DNA of 64,000 nucleotides from Leptospira tipperaryensis. GTDB taxonomy: Bacteria; Spirochaetota; Leptospiria; Leptospirales; Leptospiraceae. The position numbers and the translations under genes are program-made. The first letter of the stretch is position 1. Every line of letters starts with the position of its first letter. Location of the stretch: contig NZ_CP015217.1 in the NCBI RefSeq assembly GCF_001729245.1, forward strand, positions 3,034,001-3,098,000, in the 5' to 3' direction. Positions 50,531-62,927 of the stretch are shown here, piece after piece. The notes beneath the pieces were generated by a model, which was not told where the DNA came from, made no database searches, and saw only the letters and a program-made list of their open reading frames with translations.

Positions 50531-50856
50531 TCGCCATTCGGATCACTCGCAAAGAAGAGTTATATTCTTCCTTAGAAAGTGAGGGACATTCCCCGACTTC
50601 CTTAGGAAAAAAGGGTGAGAATCTTCTCTGCTCTGCCGTCTCGGTTCTGGTTCAGACACTTTATCTGCACCTCCTCCAAACCGGTAACGCAAAACCCGCT
50701 GAGATCCGCGATGGATATCTCCGGTTCGAAGTTCTCCCCAAAGACAATGTTTTAATTCATAATAGTTTTGAATTGGTTCTCTCCGGACTTAAAAATCTGA
50801 AGAATCAATACCCGAAAGAAATGGAACTGATAGGAGTACCAGAAGATGGCACATAA
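50527..50856 (+). CDS. prp: Ribosomal-processing cysteine protease Prp
   Basis: The 109-residue protein is the Prp/YsxB family that, in Firmicutes, removes the N-terminal extension of L27. The catalytic dyad is visible as H21 in EGHS and C35 in [14 protein letters not shown] start overlapping the rplU stop (TTGA). It lies between rplU and rpmA as in Firmicutes, yet the L27 encoded next has no extension. Confidence 0.9.
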
Positions 50857-51100
50857 GAAAGGTGGTGGATCCTCAAAGAACGGCCGGGATTCGAATTCCC
50901 AGAGACTCGGAGTAAAACGTTTTGGCGGAGAATCCGTTCTCGCCGGAAACATTCTAGTTCGCCAAAGAGGAACGAAGTTCCGCCCTGGCAATAACGTAGG
51001 ACTTGGTAAAGATCATACTCTCTTTGCTCTCGTTCACGGAAAAGTAAAGTTCGAGATGGTTTCCAAGTTGAAAATGCAGGTTTCCGTTTACCCGGAATAA
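50846..51100 (+). CDS. rpmA: 50S ribosomal protein L27
   Basis: L27 reaches toward the peptidyl-transferase centre. The 84 residues begin [24 protein letters not shown], the normal mature N-terminus. An in-frame TAG five codons upstream rules out an extended precursor. Its start overlaps the end of prp by 11 bases; AGGAG lies 9 nt ahead. Confidence 0.98.
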   Translation: MAHKKGGGSSKNGRDSNSQRLGVKRFGGESVLAGNILVRQRGTKFRPGNNVGLGKDHTLFALVHGKVKFEMVSKLKMQVSVYPE

Positions 51101-51104
51101 CCCC

Positions 51105-51183
<79 letters not shown>

Positions 51184-51217
51184 GACTCATTTAAGAATTT
51201 TAGAATATTCAAATAAC

Positions 51218-52312
<1,095 letters not shown>

Positions 52313-52323
52313 GATCTTCGAAC

Positions 52324-53196
52324 ATGGAACGTTCTTCTCTCTCTGAAAAAATCCGATCTTCGGAAATGATCGTAATCAAAGTCGGCTCGGCGAGGCTTTC
52401 AGGGCCGGAGTCGGAAGTAAACGACTTCCTATTTCAGTTGGTGAGCGACATCCGTCATCTCAGAGACCTTGGCAAAAAGGTGATTCTGGTTTCCTCAGGA
52501 GCGATCGCTCGCGGCAAACTTTTGTTAAGCGAACTCCCCTCTTCCATTGCGTCCGGAGATTCTCTCTCGGAAAAACAAGCCTTGGCGGCAATGGGTCAAA
52601 ATCGGCTCGTCAATCTCTACGACAGTTTTTTTTCCAAGGTAAACCTAAGTATCGCGCAGATTCTTTTTGGAGTCTTGGATCTGGAGTCTAAAGAAGGATA
52701 CAAGAATCTTAAGAACACATTCACCCAACTTTTAGAATGGGGAATTCTTCCCGTCGTAAACGAAAACGATTCCGTCGCGACCGAAGAAGTGAGATTCGGA
52801 GACAACGACATGCTTTCGGCGCTCGTAAGTTTGATCGTAGGCGCGGATCTTCTCGTCATTCTTACGGGTGTGGACGGTTTTTTAAAAGAAGAACGAGTTG
52901 TTCCATTCTTAGAAAAAATTCGAAAAGAAGATTTGGATCTCGCGGGAGGACCGAGCGGTCCCGGAACCGGAGGAATGTTTACAAAACTCAAATCCGCCGG
53001 TTTACTTTCGGAAGCCGGAGTTCCGACCGCAATTTTGAACGGTAAAAGAATGCACATAATCCGGGAATTTTTGGAACAAAACACGATCGGAACGTTAGTC
53101 GCTCCTTCCGGAAATCGTGTTTTTTCCGAGGAAGACGTAAAGGAAATCATTCGAAAAAATCGGAACGGAAATGGAAACGGAGGAACTAATCTATGA
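52324..53196 (+). CDS. proB: Glutamate 5-kinase
   Basis: First step of proline synthesis: phosphorylates glutamate. The 290 residues form an amino-acid kinase domain: [47 protein letters not shown], and [16 protein letters not shown]. The C-terminal PUA domain of E. coli ProB is absent. It overlaps proA by 4 bases. Confidence 0.96.
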   Translation: MERSSLSEKIRSSEMIVIKVGSARLSGPESEVNDFLFQLVSDIRHLRDLGKKVILVSSGAIARGKLLLSELPSSIASGDSLSEKQALAAMGQNRLVNLYDSFFSKVNLSIAQILFGVLDLESKEGYKNLKNTFTQLLEWGILPVVNENDSVATEEVRFGDNDMLSALVSLIVGADLLVILTGVDGFLKEERVVPFLEKIRKEDLDLAGGPSGPGTGGMFTKLKSAGLLSEAGVPTAILNGKRMHIIREFLEQNTIGTLVAPSGNRVFSEEDVKEIIRKNRNGNGNGGTNL

Positions 53197-54443
53197 AAGA
53201 AATAGAATATGTGGAAGATCTCTGCGCTCGCGCTAAAAAAGCGTCTCGAACTCTAAAAGCGCTCCCGTCTTCTCTCAAAAACAAAATCCTCCTTGATCTG
53301 GCTGATATATTAGAAAAACGGAAAGCGGAGATTCTATCCGCAAACGAGTTGGACCTAAAAGACGGAAAAGAAAAAAATCTTTCTTCAGCGCTTATGGACC
53401 GCCTTCTTCTAAATGATAAACGAATTACGGGAATGGCATCGGCTCTTCGAGAAATCGTTGCCCTTCCCGATCCGGTTGGCGAAGTCACGAGAGGTTTGAC
53501 TCTCCCCAACGGACTCGAACTCGTCACGAGAAGAGTTCCTCTCGGTGTCGTGATGGTTATTTACGAATCCCGTCCGAACGTTACGATCGATGTCGGCGCA
53601 CTTTCTTTTAAATCCGGAAACGCTTGTATCCTTCGCGGAGGAAGCGAAGCGTTTCACTCTAACGCGGCTTTGGTGAAACTTTTTCACGAAGTTTTGCAAA
53701 AAGAAGGAATCGACGTCGGTGCCGTTACTTTTGTAGACAAGACCGATCGCGCTTTTATGCTTCCTTTCTTTCAACAAACTTCGACGATCGATATCGTCGT
53801 CCCAAGGGGCGGAGAAGGACTGATCAAGTTTGTTTCAGAACATTCTAAAATTCCGGTCGTAAAACACGACAAAGGTGTTTGTAATCTTTTTATCGATCAA
53901 GACGCGGATCCGGAGAAAGTGATTCCCATCGTTATCAACTCAAAGGTGCAAAGACCCGGAGTTTGCAACGCGACCGAAAATTTAATTCTTCATACGGGAT
54001 ATCCGTTTCGCAAAGAACTTTTAGAGGCTCTCGCAAAACAAGGAGTCGATCTTTTACTCGATCCTTCTTCTCTTTCTCTCTATCCAAAAGGGAAAGCAGT
54101 AAAGGAAGAAGACTATTTAGAAGAATTTTTAGATCTGAGACTTTCGGTAAAAACGGTTTCCTCTTTGGAGGAAGCGTTAGCTTTCATTGAAAAAACTTCT
54201 TCCGGTCACACGGAAGCGATCGTAACCGAAGACTTAAGCACCGCGAAAATTTTCACCAGCTCTTTGGATTCCGCGGCCTTGTTTATCAATTGTTCTACTC
54301 GTTTTCACGACGGCGGAGAATTCGGCCTGGGAGCGGAAGTCGGGATTTCTACCGGAAAACTGCACGTTAGAGGCCCTATGGGTTTGGTTCACCTTACGAC
54401 TACGACGACTTACGTGACCGGGAACGGACAAATCCGAGGATAG
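53193..54443 (+). CDS. proA: Gamma-glutamyl phosphate reductase
   Basis: Second step of proline synthesis: reduces glutamyl phosphate with NADPH. The 416 residues show [39 protein letters not shown], and [13 protein letters not shown] containing the catalytic Cys. Full length. It is translationally coupled to proB. Confidence 0.97.
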   Translation: MKEIEYVEDLCARAKKASRTLKALPSSLKNKILLDLADILEKRKAEILSANELDLKDGKEKNLSSALMDRLLLNDKRITGMASALREIVALPDPVGEVTRGLTLPNGLELVTRRVPLGVVMVIYESRPNVTIDVGALSFKSGNACILRGGSEAFHSNAALVKLFHEVLQKEGIDVGAVTFVDKTDRAFMLPFFQQTSTIDIVVPRGGEGLIKFVSEHSKIPVVKHDKGVCNLFIDQDADPEKVIPIVINSKVQRPGVCNATENLILHTGYPFRKELLEALAKQGVDLLLDPSSLSLYPKGKAVKEEDYLEEFLDLRLSVKTVSSLEEALAFIEKTSSGHTEAIVTEDLSTAKIFTSSLDSAALFINCSTRFHDGGEFGLGAEVGISTGKLHVRGPMGLVHLTTTTTYVTGNGQIRG

Positions 54444-54445
54444 AT

Positions 54446-55054
54446 ATGCCTGAGGGAGATAAAATCCTCACCGGTATTTTCGGAGGGAGTTTCGATCCTC
54501 CACATGAAGGACATTCAGGAATTATTAAGTCTTTCTTTGCTGAAATTCCGGATTGTAAGGAAATTTTTTTAATCCCAAATCGGCAAAATCCACTCAAAGA
54601 AAAAAAAGCCACTACTTCCGAAGATATATTAGGAATGCTGCATCTATTTGTTCAGGAATTTTCGAATCCGATCCGAATACTCGACACCGAACTTAAGAAA
54701 GACGGCCCCAGCTACACGGTGGAAACTCTTCGAGAACTAAAGAAAACTTATTCTAATCGCGATTTTATACTTTTGATCGGTGAGGACAATTATGACAGCT
54801 TTCATAAATGGAAAGATTGGAGAATCATTCTAGAGAATGTTAAATTCGTCTGCGTCTTTCGGAGAGTCTCGGAAAGGGTTCCAGTAAATCCAAATCTGCA
54901 AGAAGTCTCGGATAAATTCACTTTCTTAAACAATCCCCTCCTTCCGGTCAGTTCTACGGAATTGCGGCGAGAATTTCAGTCCTCGATGGAAGCTTCGAGA
55001 GTTCTCGACAATCTTCGTGATTACATCAAAAAAAAAGATTTGTATCGAAAGTAG
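54446..55054 (+). CDS. nadD: Nicotinate-nucleotide adenylyltransferase
   Basis: Forms deamido-NAD from nicotinate mononucleotide. The 202 residues start with [14 protein letters not shown] (HxGH motif), contain [11 protein letters not shown] and [14 protein letters not shown], and end with the ISSTELR-type segment ([11 protein letters not shown]). It starts 2 bases after proA. The protein encoded next on this strand is unrelated, and YqeK is elsewhere. Confidence 0.95.
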   Translation: MPEGDKILTGIFGGSFDPPHEGHSGIIKSFFAEIPDCKEIFLIPNRQNPLKEKKATTSEDILGMLHLFVQEFSNPIRILDTELKKDGPSYTVETLRELKKTYSNRDFILLIGEDNYDSFHKWKDWRIILENVKFVCVFRRVSERVPVNPNLQEVSDKFTFLNNPLLPVSSTELRREFQSSMEASRVLDNLRDYIKKKDLYRK

Positions 55055-55634
55055 GATTACCGTCGGTTAACGAGCAGTAATCTCTCTTTTCTAAATCGCT
55101 TTTCTATTCGTTCGTCCGATTTGGTTCTTTCCATTTTTCTTATATAATTTTTTTCCAACGGTTTGGACATATGAAGGTCGCTTGCAACGGATCCGCTTTT
55201 TTCGAAGACCCGGTTGATTCTTCTATCTAAACGCCGTGGGTTTACAATCAAATAAGAATGACTCCCTTCTTCCATTGGCAAATCGAGATAAAAACCGACA
55301 CCTTTTAAAAAAGCACCTTTACCGCTCGAAATCGAAAATCGGCGGAAATAGGAATTCGAAGCCAACCTCCCGTATAAAACCGTTCTCCAACTGAAAGAAT
55401 AAGATCTCCTGGAATCGAAATGAATTCTTGATTAATCGGAATTCTTTATAGAAACCGTTCCATTCTCAGTTCCAAATCTGATTTTGATAAGTGATCTACT
55501 TTTTCAGCCCACAAGGCAGTCTTTCCTTTCTGGAGATATACAAAAAGGTTCGCTGATTCCAAGGCAGTCCTTATCAAAGGTGGAGAGAAAGGAATATCGT
55601 TTGACCTTCGCTAAAAAAGGAAGAAGGTTTTTAA
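55055..55634. other. Intergenic region after nadD
   Basis: About 580 bases. A minus-strand frame at 55057-55365 (102 codons) has a GGGAGG string directly against its TTG, too close to serve as a site, and no recognisable domain. I leave it unannotated. No repeat copy or RNA gene is visible. Confidence 0.4.
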
Positions 55635-56237
55635 ATGAACAAGAAAGTAAAAAAGATACTGGATCAAATTTCGGTGCTCGAAGAGGAACTTCGAAACGAA
55701 TTGAAAGAGCACGAATTACAAGCGATCTATGAATTAAACGAAGGAAAAGCATTTTTTGAAAAGAAGATAAAAGAAGCTCACAGACGATTGAGAATGGGCA
55801 TTTTTTCTTGGATCCGAACAAGCCGTCCGCAAAACGTTCTTTCTACTCCCTTTATTTATATCATCATCGTTCCATTAGTTTTTCTTGATATATCAATGAC
55901 AATCTATCAGGCAATTTGTTTTCGACTATATGGAATTCCCGCCGTAAAAAGATCCGATTACATCTCGCTTGATCGACATCGTTTAAGCTATCTCAATCTT
56001 CTCGAAAAAATCAACTGTGATTATTGCGGTTATGCAAACGGATTATTCGCCTATTTCACCGAAATCGGTGCACGAACCGAACAGTATTGGTGTCCCATCA
56101 AGCACGCCCGCAAAAACCTAATCGTCCACAAACGTTATCCATATTTTATTGACTACGGCGATGCAAATAAATTGCACGCACGTTTCGACAAACTTAGAAT
56201 CTTACTCAACCAATCCATCGAAAAGGAGAAGCGATAG
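55635..56237 (+). CDS. Conserved protein with CxxC and RTEQYWCPIKHA motif
   Basis: The 200-residue protein has an N-terminal coiled coil (residues about 5-55), a hydrophobic segment (IYIIIVPLVFLDISMTIYQAI), then a conserved cysteine-containing region: NCDYCGYANGLFAYFTEIGARTEQYWCPIKHA. The Cys/His set could bind a metal. I recognise the motif as recurring in other bacteria but do not know its function. AAGG lies before the ATG. Confidence 0.78.
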   Translation: MNKKVKKILDQISVLEEELRNELKEHELQAIYELNEGKAFFEKKIKEAHRRLRMGIFSWIRTSRPQNVLSTPFIYIIIVPLVFLDISMTIYQAICFRLYGIPAVKRSDYISLDRHRLSYLNLLEKINCDYCGYANGLFAYFTEIGARTEQYWCPIKHARKNLIVHKRYPYFIDYGDANKLHARFDKLRILLNQSIEKEKR

Positions 56238-56353
56238 AATCCAATTCAGAATGTGTCAAGAGATCCGTTTGAAAAAACGATTTGGGACGATGTACCAGTT
56301 GCGTTTAGACGAACTTCTCATAAATCCAAGAAAGCCTTTAACAATAAGATTTT

Positions 56354-56367
56354 GTCGGAACTACGAC
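56354..56367. repeat. Solitary LR boundary motif
   Basis: GTCGGAACTACGAC, exactly the boundary motif of LR copies 3 and 4, stands here without the rest of the element. Confidence 0.6.
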
Positions 56368-56399
56368 AACAGTTATCCAATTCGTTAAAAGCCCAGCCT

Positions 56400-56740
56400 G
56401 TAAAACAGAAGAATTCCATTCTCCCTAAATTCCGCGTTTAGGCGAACTTCGCATAAACGTTACGGAGACTTTACTAGCTCAATCCCGTCGGAACTGCAAC
56501 AACCAACGACAACGATTATTCGGTCCGCAAAGCACTACACGTAAAACAGAAGAATTCCATTCTCCCTAAATTCGCGTTTATACGAACTTCGCCTAAACGT
56601 TACGGAGACTTTACTAGCTCAATCCCGTCGGAACTGCAACAACCAACGACAACGATTATTCGGTCCGCAAAGCACTACACGTAAAACAGAAGAATTCCAT
56701 TCTCCCTAAATTCGCGTTTATACGAACTTCGCCTAAACGT
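56400..56740. repeat. Tandem repeat, 140-bp period, about 2.4 copies
   Basis: Unit starts at 56400, 56541 and 56681 with GTAAAACAGAAGAATTCC. The first unit is 141 bases and the second 140, nearly identical. The third stops at 56740 after about 60 bases. Each full unit contains GTCGGAACTGCAACAACC, related to the LR boundary motif, and a CGTTTA...TAAACG inverted pair. No gene is present. Confidence 0.85.
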
Positions 56741-56970
56741 CGACTTTCCTCACATCACAAAAAACTCAGGTCCGCCCTCGCCATTCCAAACCGAAACGCA
56801 AAACCGTCGAAACGAGACCTCGTATTCTCTTTGCAAGTCCGACGTCGAGAAGCAGCGCACCTTAAATATAAAACACATTCTTCCTTGAGAGAAAACGGGA
56901 AATCGGACTGGAGCCTTTCTTCGGAAAAAAATAGAATTTTCAAATCATTCTCCCCCTACAGTCTGGACTC

Positions 56971-58371
56971 ATGAAGGCAGACTTCTTTTATGATCCGGAA
57001 ACGATCCGTAGAGTTTTAGGATCACCCATCGATACTTGGTTCAAAAAGGAATCTCAGATCACCAGCATCACGACCGCTTCGAATGAAGCGGAAGCAGGTT
57101 CGCTCTTCGTCCCACTTCGAGGAAATCGAGACGGACACGAATTCATCCGGGACGCACTCTCTCGAGGCACCTCTTATTTTTTAATCGAAGAAAACCATCC
57201 TTTACGCGCAAGCCTCTCTCCGGAAGAAGAACAAAAAGCGATCTTTGTAAGCGATACGTTACTCGCGCTTGGAGGTCTCGCGGCCTTTCATCGCGCACGT
57301 TTCCGCCCGATCATTATTGCGGTTACCGGATCGAGCGGCAAAACGACTACAAAGGAACTCCTAGGAAATTGTCTTCGCAACTTGGAAGAATCCGCATTGG
57401 TCGTCACTGAAAAAAACTATAACAATGAAATCGGTCTTCCTTTTACGCTCTTTCGAATCACCGATCAGACTCGGATTGTGGTTTGTGAAATGGGGATGAA
57501 TCATAAAGGTGAAATCTCTCGACTTTCGGCCATCGCAAAACCGGACTTCGCGATCATTACGACAATCGGCACTGCACATATCGAATTTTTAGGAAGCCAG
57601 AAAAATATCGCGAAAGCAAAGGCTGAAATCGTAGAAGGATTCTCCAACGGAGGAAAACTTTTTTTTCCAAGTAATGGAGAATATTCTAAAATTCTAAAGA
57701 AGAAACTTCGTAAATTCGGAGGGAAACTGATTCTTACCGAGCCGGAAAGGACGTTTAGAATCTTAGATAAAAAACCTCTCGGTTTCTCTCTCGAATACAA
57801 AGGCAAAATAATCGATTGGAATCTTCCCGGAGAAAAACTCCTGGGAAATCTTGCGCTTTCAGTGGCTTGTCTCGAAACGATCGGAGCTCCGGAAGACTGG
57901 ATCTTGGATGGGATCTCGAGCTTTCGATCCGGAAACAAACGACTCGATTTACAAAACGGAAAGTATTCGGTTATAAACGACACATACAATGCAAATTATG
58001 AATCTATGATATCCTCTCTCGAAGTCGCGGATCAACTCGCGAACGGAAAGGATTTTTACGCGGTCTTAGGCGACATGAAGGAGCTGGGAAAACATTCCTT
58101 CACATTTCATAAGAAATTAGGAAAACGTTGCGCGGAATTTAAGAATTTAAAAGGACTCTTTACGTTCGGACAGGACGCGAAGTGGATCCAAGAAGAATTT
58201 TTAAAACGTTCGGATTCATCAAAATTCTCATATCACTTTCCGGGAACGACGGAAGGCCTCAAAGAACTCTTGGATATCTTTCTCGAAAAAGTTCCCGAAT
58301 CTTCAGTCGTTTTAGCAAAAGCTTCGAGAGGAATTCAACTGGAACGCTTCGTAGAAGCTCTTCCAGTTTAG
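56971..58371 (+). CDS. murF: UDP-N-acetylmuramoyl-tripeptide--D-alanyl-D-alanine ligase
   Basis: Last cytosolic step of peptidoglycan precursor synthesis. The 466-residue Mur ligase has VTGSSGKTTTKELLG (ATP loop, about residue 117), EMGMNHKGEISRLSAIAKPD, TTIGTAHIEFLGS and NDTYNANYESM. Full length. It is followed by purE after 51 bases. The other mur genes are not in the window. Confidence 0.96.
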   Translation: MKADFFYDPETIRRVLGSPIDTWFKKESQITSITTASNEAEAGSLFVPLRGNRDGHEFIRDALSRGTSYFLIEENHPLRASLSPEEEQKAIFVSDTLLALGGLAAFHRARFRPIIIAVTGSSGKTTTKELLGNCLRNLEESALVVTEKNYNNEIGLPFTLFRITDQTRIVVCEMGMNHKGEISRLSAIAKPDFAIITTIGTAHIEFLGSQKNIAKAKAEIVEGFSNGGKLFFPSNGEYSKILKKKLRKFGGKLILTEPERTFRILDKKPLGFSLEYKGKIIDWNLPGEKLLGNLALSVACLETIGAPEDWILDGISSFRSGNKRLDLQNGKYSVINDTYNANYESMISSLEVADQLANGKDFYAVLGDMKELGKHSFTFHKKLGKRCAEFKNLKGLFTFGQDAKWIQEEFLKRSDSSKFSYHFPGTTEGLKELLDIFLEKVPESSVVLAKASRGIQLERFVEALPV

Positions 58372-58422
58372 TACTTGCAAACCACTTATCGAAAAGAATT
58401 ATCTTACGCAGGAGAAACGAAC

Positions 58423-58907
<485 letters not shown>

Positions 58908-58911
<4 letters not shown>

Positions 58912-60038
58912 CACAAAAGAAAGTTCTTCTTCCCGGCGCCAAGCTCGGAGTCATGGGCTCCGGTCAACTCGCGAGAATGTTTGCGTTGGAAGCGATTCCG
59001 AACGGTTACGAAGTTTTTGTCTATTCTCCGGATTCACATTCTCCGGCGGGAGGCGTGGGTGCGAAGGAATTTGTCTCCGAATACGACGACAAAGAGGCGC
59101 TCTTATCATTTTTAAAATCGATCGATGCTCTTACTTTCGAATTTGAGAATATTCCAGAAACTGCACTTTCTATCATCGAGGAATTTGAAAAAGAATCCAA
59201 CCTCATCGTACGTCCTTCTCCGAATTGTATTCGAATCGCACAAAATCGCTGGAAAGAAAAATCTTCCTTTCGCGAGGCAAAAATCCCAACTGTAAATTTT
59301 TATCCCATTTTCACCGATCAGGATAAAAACGAAACTCCGTCCAAGGTTTCTTACCCTTGTATTCTAAAAACGAATACGATGGGTTATGACGGGAAAGGAC
59401 AAGTGAAGTGTAAGTCAAAGGAAGAATTGATTTCAACGCTTTCAACTCTCCAGGAGTTCAATCATATCGTGGAGGAATTCTTTCCTTTTACTTCCGAGGC
59501 CTCCGTAATCATTGCGAGATTTCAAGACGGAACGATCTCGCATTTTCGTCCCTCCTTAAACATTCATAAGAATCATATCTTAGATCTCACCTTTCATCCC
59601 GGAAATTTTTCTCCGAACATCGAAAAGAACCTCGTCGACTTCGCAAAAAAATTGGCCGAGGAGATCGACTACGTTGGAGTTTTTGGAATCGAATTTTTTA
59701 TCAAAGGAGATGAAATTCTCTGTAACGAATTTGCACCGAGACCGCATAACTCGGGTCATTTTACGCAAGACGGAGGTTCTCTCTCGCAGTTTTCTCTTCA
59801 GTTGAGAACACTCTGCAACCTTCCTTCTCCGAAAGAAATCCCCGTGAGAGCCGTTACAATGAAGAATATTCTGGGAGAAGATTACAAACCAGGATCCAAA
59901 CTCTGGAATCAAACATTAGAAAATCCTCATTATCATCTCCATCTCTATGGAAAAACGGAAGCAAGAAAGGGAAGAAAGATGGGGCACTGGAATTACTCGG
60001 GTCCGAATCCGGAATCCGCTTTCAAGGACTGGGAATAG
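58908..60038 (+). CDS. purK: N5-carboxyaminoimidazole ribonucleotide synthase
   Basis: ATP-grasp enzyme that carboxylates AIR. The 376 residues open [23 protein letters not shown]-grasp features are [33 protein letters not shown], and [20 protein letters not shown] start coupled to purE. purL lies elsewhere in the window. Confidence 0.96.
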
Positions 60039-60238
60039 GATTCGAGATTCTAAAACTTCCTTTTTGTAATCCGCTTCGATTTGTCTAAAAATTAAACACA
60101 TTCCAAAATTCTTAAAAACAAACGTGCGTTCAATACCCTCTTGTTTTCTTTGGAAGTTATTATTTTTTAATAGAATCCATTTTTTTTCTTTCCTCTTCCT
60201 TTAAAATGAAGGGCAGTTGTACCTGAGGAGGAATCGAA

Positions 60239-62164
60239 ATGAGATTCTATTATTTATTAAGATCATCGTTTCGAACCGTGCTTCCTCCTCTATTTCTATC
60301 TATTGTTTTGAATGTGTTTACGGCCAATTGCTGGTCTAACGCTTTTTTCAAACCTCCGGTAGAATGTGTGGGTAACATAAACAACGGGCTTTGTCCGAAA
60401 GAGAATTCTTTCGGTTTGATCTTAACGGGAATATATGCCGGATTCTTATATGCTGAAAACGCAGTTACAGTTTCTAATTTAGCAAATTATTCTATTCTTC
60501 AATCCGGTTTTTTAGTCGGTAAGGCGCAGACTCCTTCCGTGTATGTTTCTTTGGACGATGCGCCGGGAACCTTCGTATCGGTGGACGCTTCTTCCCAATG
60601 GAGATATCAACTCCCCGCACCCGCAGTTACGGGAACCTTCTGGAAATTGGGGACAAAACATAAGATTTCGGTCTTTGCGGTCGACGCGTTAGGCAGCATC
60701 TTCGGCGGGAAAACCGTAAATGTAATCAAAGGAATGAACCGAGATACAAACGGGGACGGTTTTGCGGATGTCATTCTTTCGGTTTCACCGGGTAATGCGG
60801 TTGTCGGGTACGGTCTTGTATTCTTAAGTCATGGAGATACGGGAATCCCGTCTACCGCACCGGACTCAATTCTTACGGATGGTCAAGCCGGAGGAACCTA
60901 TTTCGGAGATCGGATCGGTTCCGGAGATTTTAACGGAGATGGTTATGCTGATATGCTCATCGGCGCTCAAGCTTCACCCGCATTCGGTACGATCGGAGCC
61001 GCGTTTATCTTTCACAGCTCCGGTCAAAATGGAATTCTTAGTCAAAATTTACTTTCCGGCGGTTCGTATAACACTTTGATCCAAGGACAGAACGGCGGGG
61101 AAAGACTCGGCTCAATGGTGTTAGGCGGAGACGTAAACAATGACGGTTATGACGACGCAATTCTAACTTCTCCTTGGGTGAACGGTCTAGGATATATTTT
61201 TTATAGCCAAGGACCGTCCGGAGTTCCGTCCAAAAATTTAGGAGCGGGCGGATTGGCCGACATAAAGTATTTGGGGGCGGCCGATAATTTCGGTTCGAGT
61301 TCCAGCGTTGGGGATATCAACGCGGACGGATACATGGATCTTGTCATAGGCGCTCCCACATTCAACACAAACCAGGGAAGAATTTATATCTTTATATCAA
61401 ATGCGGGAACACTTCCTCTAACACCGCAGTATTTAATTTCGCCTAACGCGCAATGTCCTCCGGGGGGAGGATGTGGTTACGCCTCGTCCATGATTCAACT
61501 TGCGGATTTCAACGGAGATTCTTGCGCCGATCTCGCGGTAACCGCACAAGGATATGGAACGAACAGAGGGCTCGTATTCGCTTATCATTCTAACTGCAGT
61601 TCCACAAATCCGTTTTCGAACACGCCGAGTACAACTTTACTCGGGCCTTCTCTTTCCACATGCAATGCCGGAAACAACTGTAGCTTTGGCTCTTCTATGT
61701 CCGCCGGAGATACAAACGGAGACGGTTTTGCCGACCTCCTCGTCGGGGCCTATCAAAGTTCAAACAATTTTGGAAACGTCTATTTATTTCAGAGTGCGGG
61801 CGCAAACGGAATTGTAAACGTAGATTTAAGTTCCGGAGGTACCGCCAATGCAACGTTAGGTGGAGAATCCGCCGGCTTGAACTTCGGAATTTTTTCGGTT
61901 CTCCAGGACATAAACGGAGATGGATTATCCGATATCCTTGTTTCCGCACCGGATCCAATCGCAACAGGAGCTTCGCAGGTCGGAAAAGGTAAGGTTCATT
62001 TTTTTAAGAACGTTCCTTCCGTCGGTCCGGGCAATCAAAACCTGAGCACGGGAGGAAAGGCAACGGCCACTCTGACTTATGTAAACGGGCTTTCTTTTGG
62101 AAATTCGGTCGCCTTTGATCAAATCGATTTATTAGAATCGAAGATTTCCTTTCTTTTCCGTTAA
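60239..62164 (+). CDS. FG-GAP repeat lipoprotein (integrin-alpha-like propeller)
   Basis: The 641-residue protein starts with a signal ending VFTANC (lipobox). From about residue 170 it carries about seven FG-GAP repeats with calcium-binding D-x-N-x-D-G loops: DTNGDGFADVIL, DFNGDGYADMLIGA, DVNNDGYDDAIL, DINADGYMDLVIGA, DTNGDGFADLLVGA and DINGDGLSDILVSA. The fold is a beta propeller usually exposed on the surface. AGGAGG lies 7 nt before the ATG. A weak CGTTCC/GGAACG hairpin follows at 62166-62193. Confidence 0.88.
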   Translation: MRFYYLLRSSFRTVLPPLFLSIVLNVFTANCWSNAFFKPPVECVGNINNGLCPKENSFGLILTGIYAGFLYAENAVTVSNLANYSILQSGFLVGKAQTPSVYVSLDDAPGTFVSVDASSQWRYQLPAPAVTGTFWKLGTKHKISVFAVDALGSIFGGKTVNVIKGMNRDTNGDGFADVILSVSPGNAVVGYGLVFLSHGDTGIPSTAPDSILTDGQAGGTYFGDRIGSGDFNGDGYADMLIGAQASPAFGTIGAAFIFHSSGQNGILSQNLLSGGSYNTLIQGQNGGERLGSMVLGGDVNNDGYDDAILTSPWVNGLGYIFYSQGPSGVPSKNLGAGGLADIKYLGAADNFGSSSSVGDINADGYMDLVIGAPTFNTNQGRIYIFISNAGTLPLTPQYLISPNAQCPPGGGCGYASSMIQLADFNGDSCADLAVTAQGYGTNRGLVFAYHSNCSSTNPFSNTPSTTLLGPSLSTCNAGNNCSFGSSMSAGDTNGDGFADLLVGAYQSSNNFGNVYLFQSAGANGIVNVDLSSGGTANATLGGESAGLNFGIFSVLQDINGDGLSDILVSAPDPIATGASQVGKGKVHFFKNVPSVGPGNQNLSTGGKATATLTYVNGLSFGNSVAFDQIDLLESKISFLFR

Positions 62165-62394
62165 TCGTTCCACAAAAAAAGGTCGGAGGAACGTTCAGCT
62201 TTTTTAGAAGATCAAGCCTATCCTTTTGAAAGGACTCCGGAGAACGGCTTGGAATCACAAACCGATTTTTCGATTTTAGGGGAAAAACGCTAAGAACGGA
62301 TTCCAAAATCAAAAAGGAAATTTGCAGGAACCAGGGAAAAGTATTTCACCCTCTTTTCGTTTTTGCGAGATGGGCTCTACGATTCAAAACGGAG

Positions 62395-62410
62395 GAGTTC
62401 CCGCATTTTT
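62395..62410 (+). repeat. Short hairpin repeat SR, single copy
   Basis: GAGTTCCCGCATTTTT stands alone between the FG-GAP gene and LR copy 4. It is a diverged member of the SR family. Confidence 0.55.
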
Positions 62411-62667
62411 TAGATCTTGAGGCAAACTTATAAACCCGGGATCGGTCACTCACAGATCACTCGTCATTCTCGGCTTTCCCATCTTCTTGTTTCGACAAAC
62501 CGTCGCCAAAGGAAAAGAAACCTGCAACTGGATCAAGGTTCGAATCCGATCGTTTGGGGAAAATCAATACATTAGAATATTCTAATTTTCCATTTCATTT
62601 TCTCCACGAAAATGAAAACCGCCTCGAAGGAGAAAATTCCAAAATCTTCCCCTTCGAAAGCTTAATC

Positions 62668-62908
62668 TTACCCACAAGTTGTATGGATCTTCAGAAAATC
62701 TGTCGGAACTACGACAATTCTTCCGTAAAAGTCGCGCGCCCCGCCCAAATTTTGGGTGGAGGGGCGGGTGGCGGGAAAATTCCGGTCAAATCCCTCATAT
62801 CAGAAAAACATACTTTTTGCAAGTACAAACTTCCGTGTAGGAACTCCTAAAATAGCCCTTTCTTGAAGTAAGATTCTCTTCACAGGTTCCTCACACATGC
62901 AGGTAAGG
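62668..62908 (+). repeat. Long interspersed repeat LR, copy 4
   Basis: Boundary motifs GTCGGAACTACGAC (62702-62715) and GTAGGAACTC (62837-62846) lie 135 bases apart. Hairpin CCCAAA-T-TTTGGG is at 62744-62756. The second hairpin has changed to AAAAA-N5-TTTTT (62804-62818). It ends in GGTAAGG. Its left 30 bases match copy 2. Confidence 0.88.
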
Positions 62909-62927
62909 TCATACTGAAATCGGAAAA

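Noticed and set aside
55057..55365. Minus-strand frame of 102 codons after nadD
   Set aside because: The purine-rich string abuts the TTG start, leaving no spacer, and no domain or export signal is seen.
62538..62548. tRNA T-arm-like GGTTCGAATCC
   Set aside because: The flanks do not form a 5-bp T stem and no acceptor or anticodon stem can be drawn.
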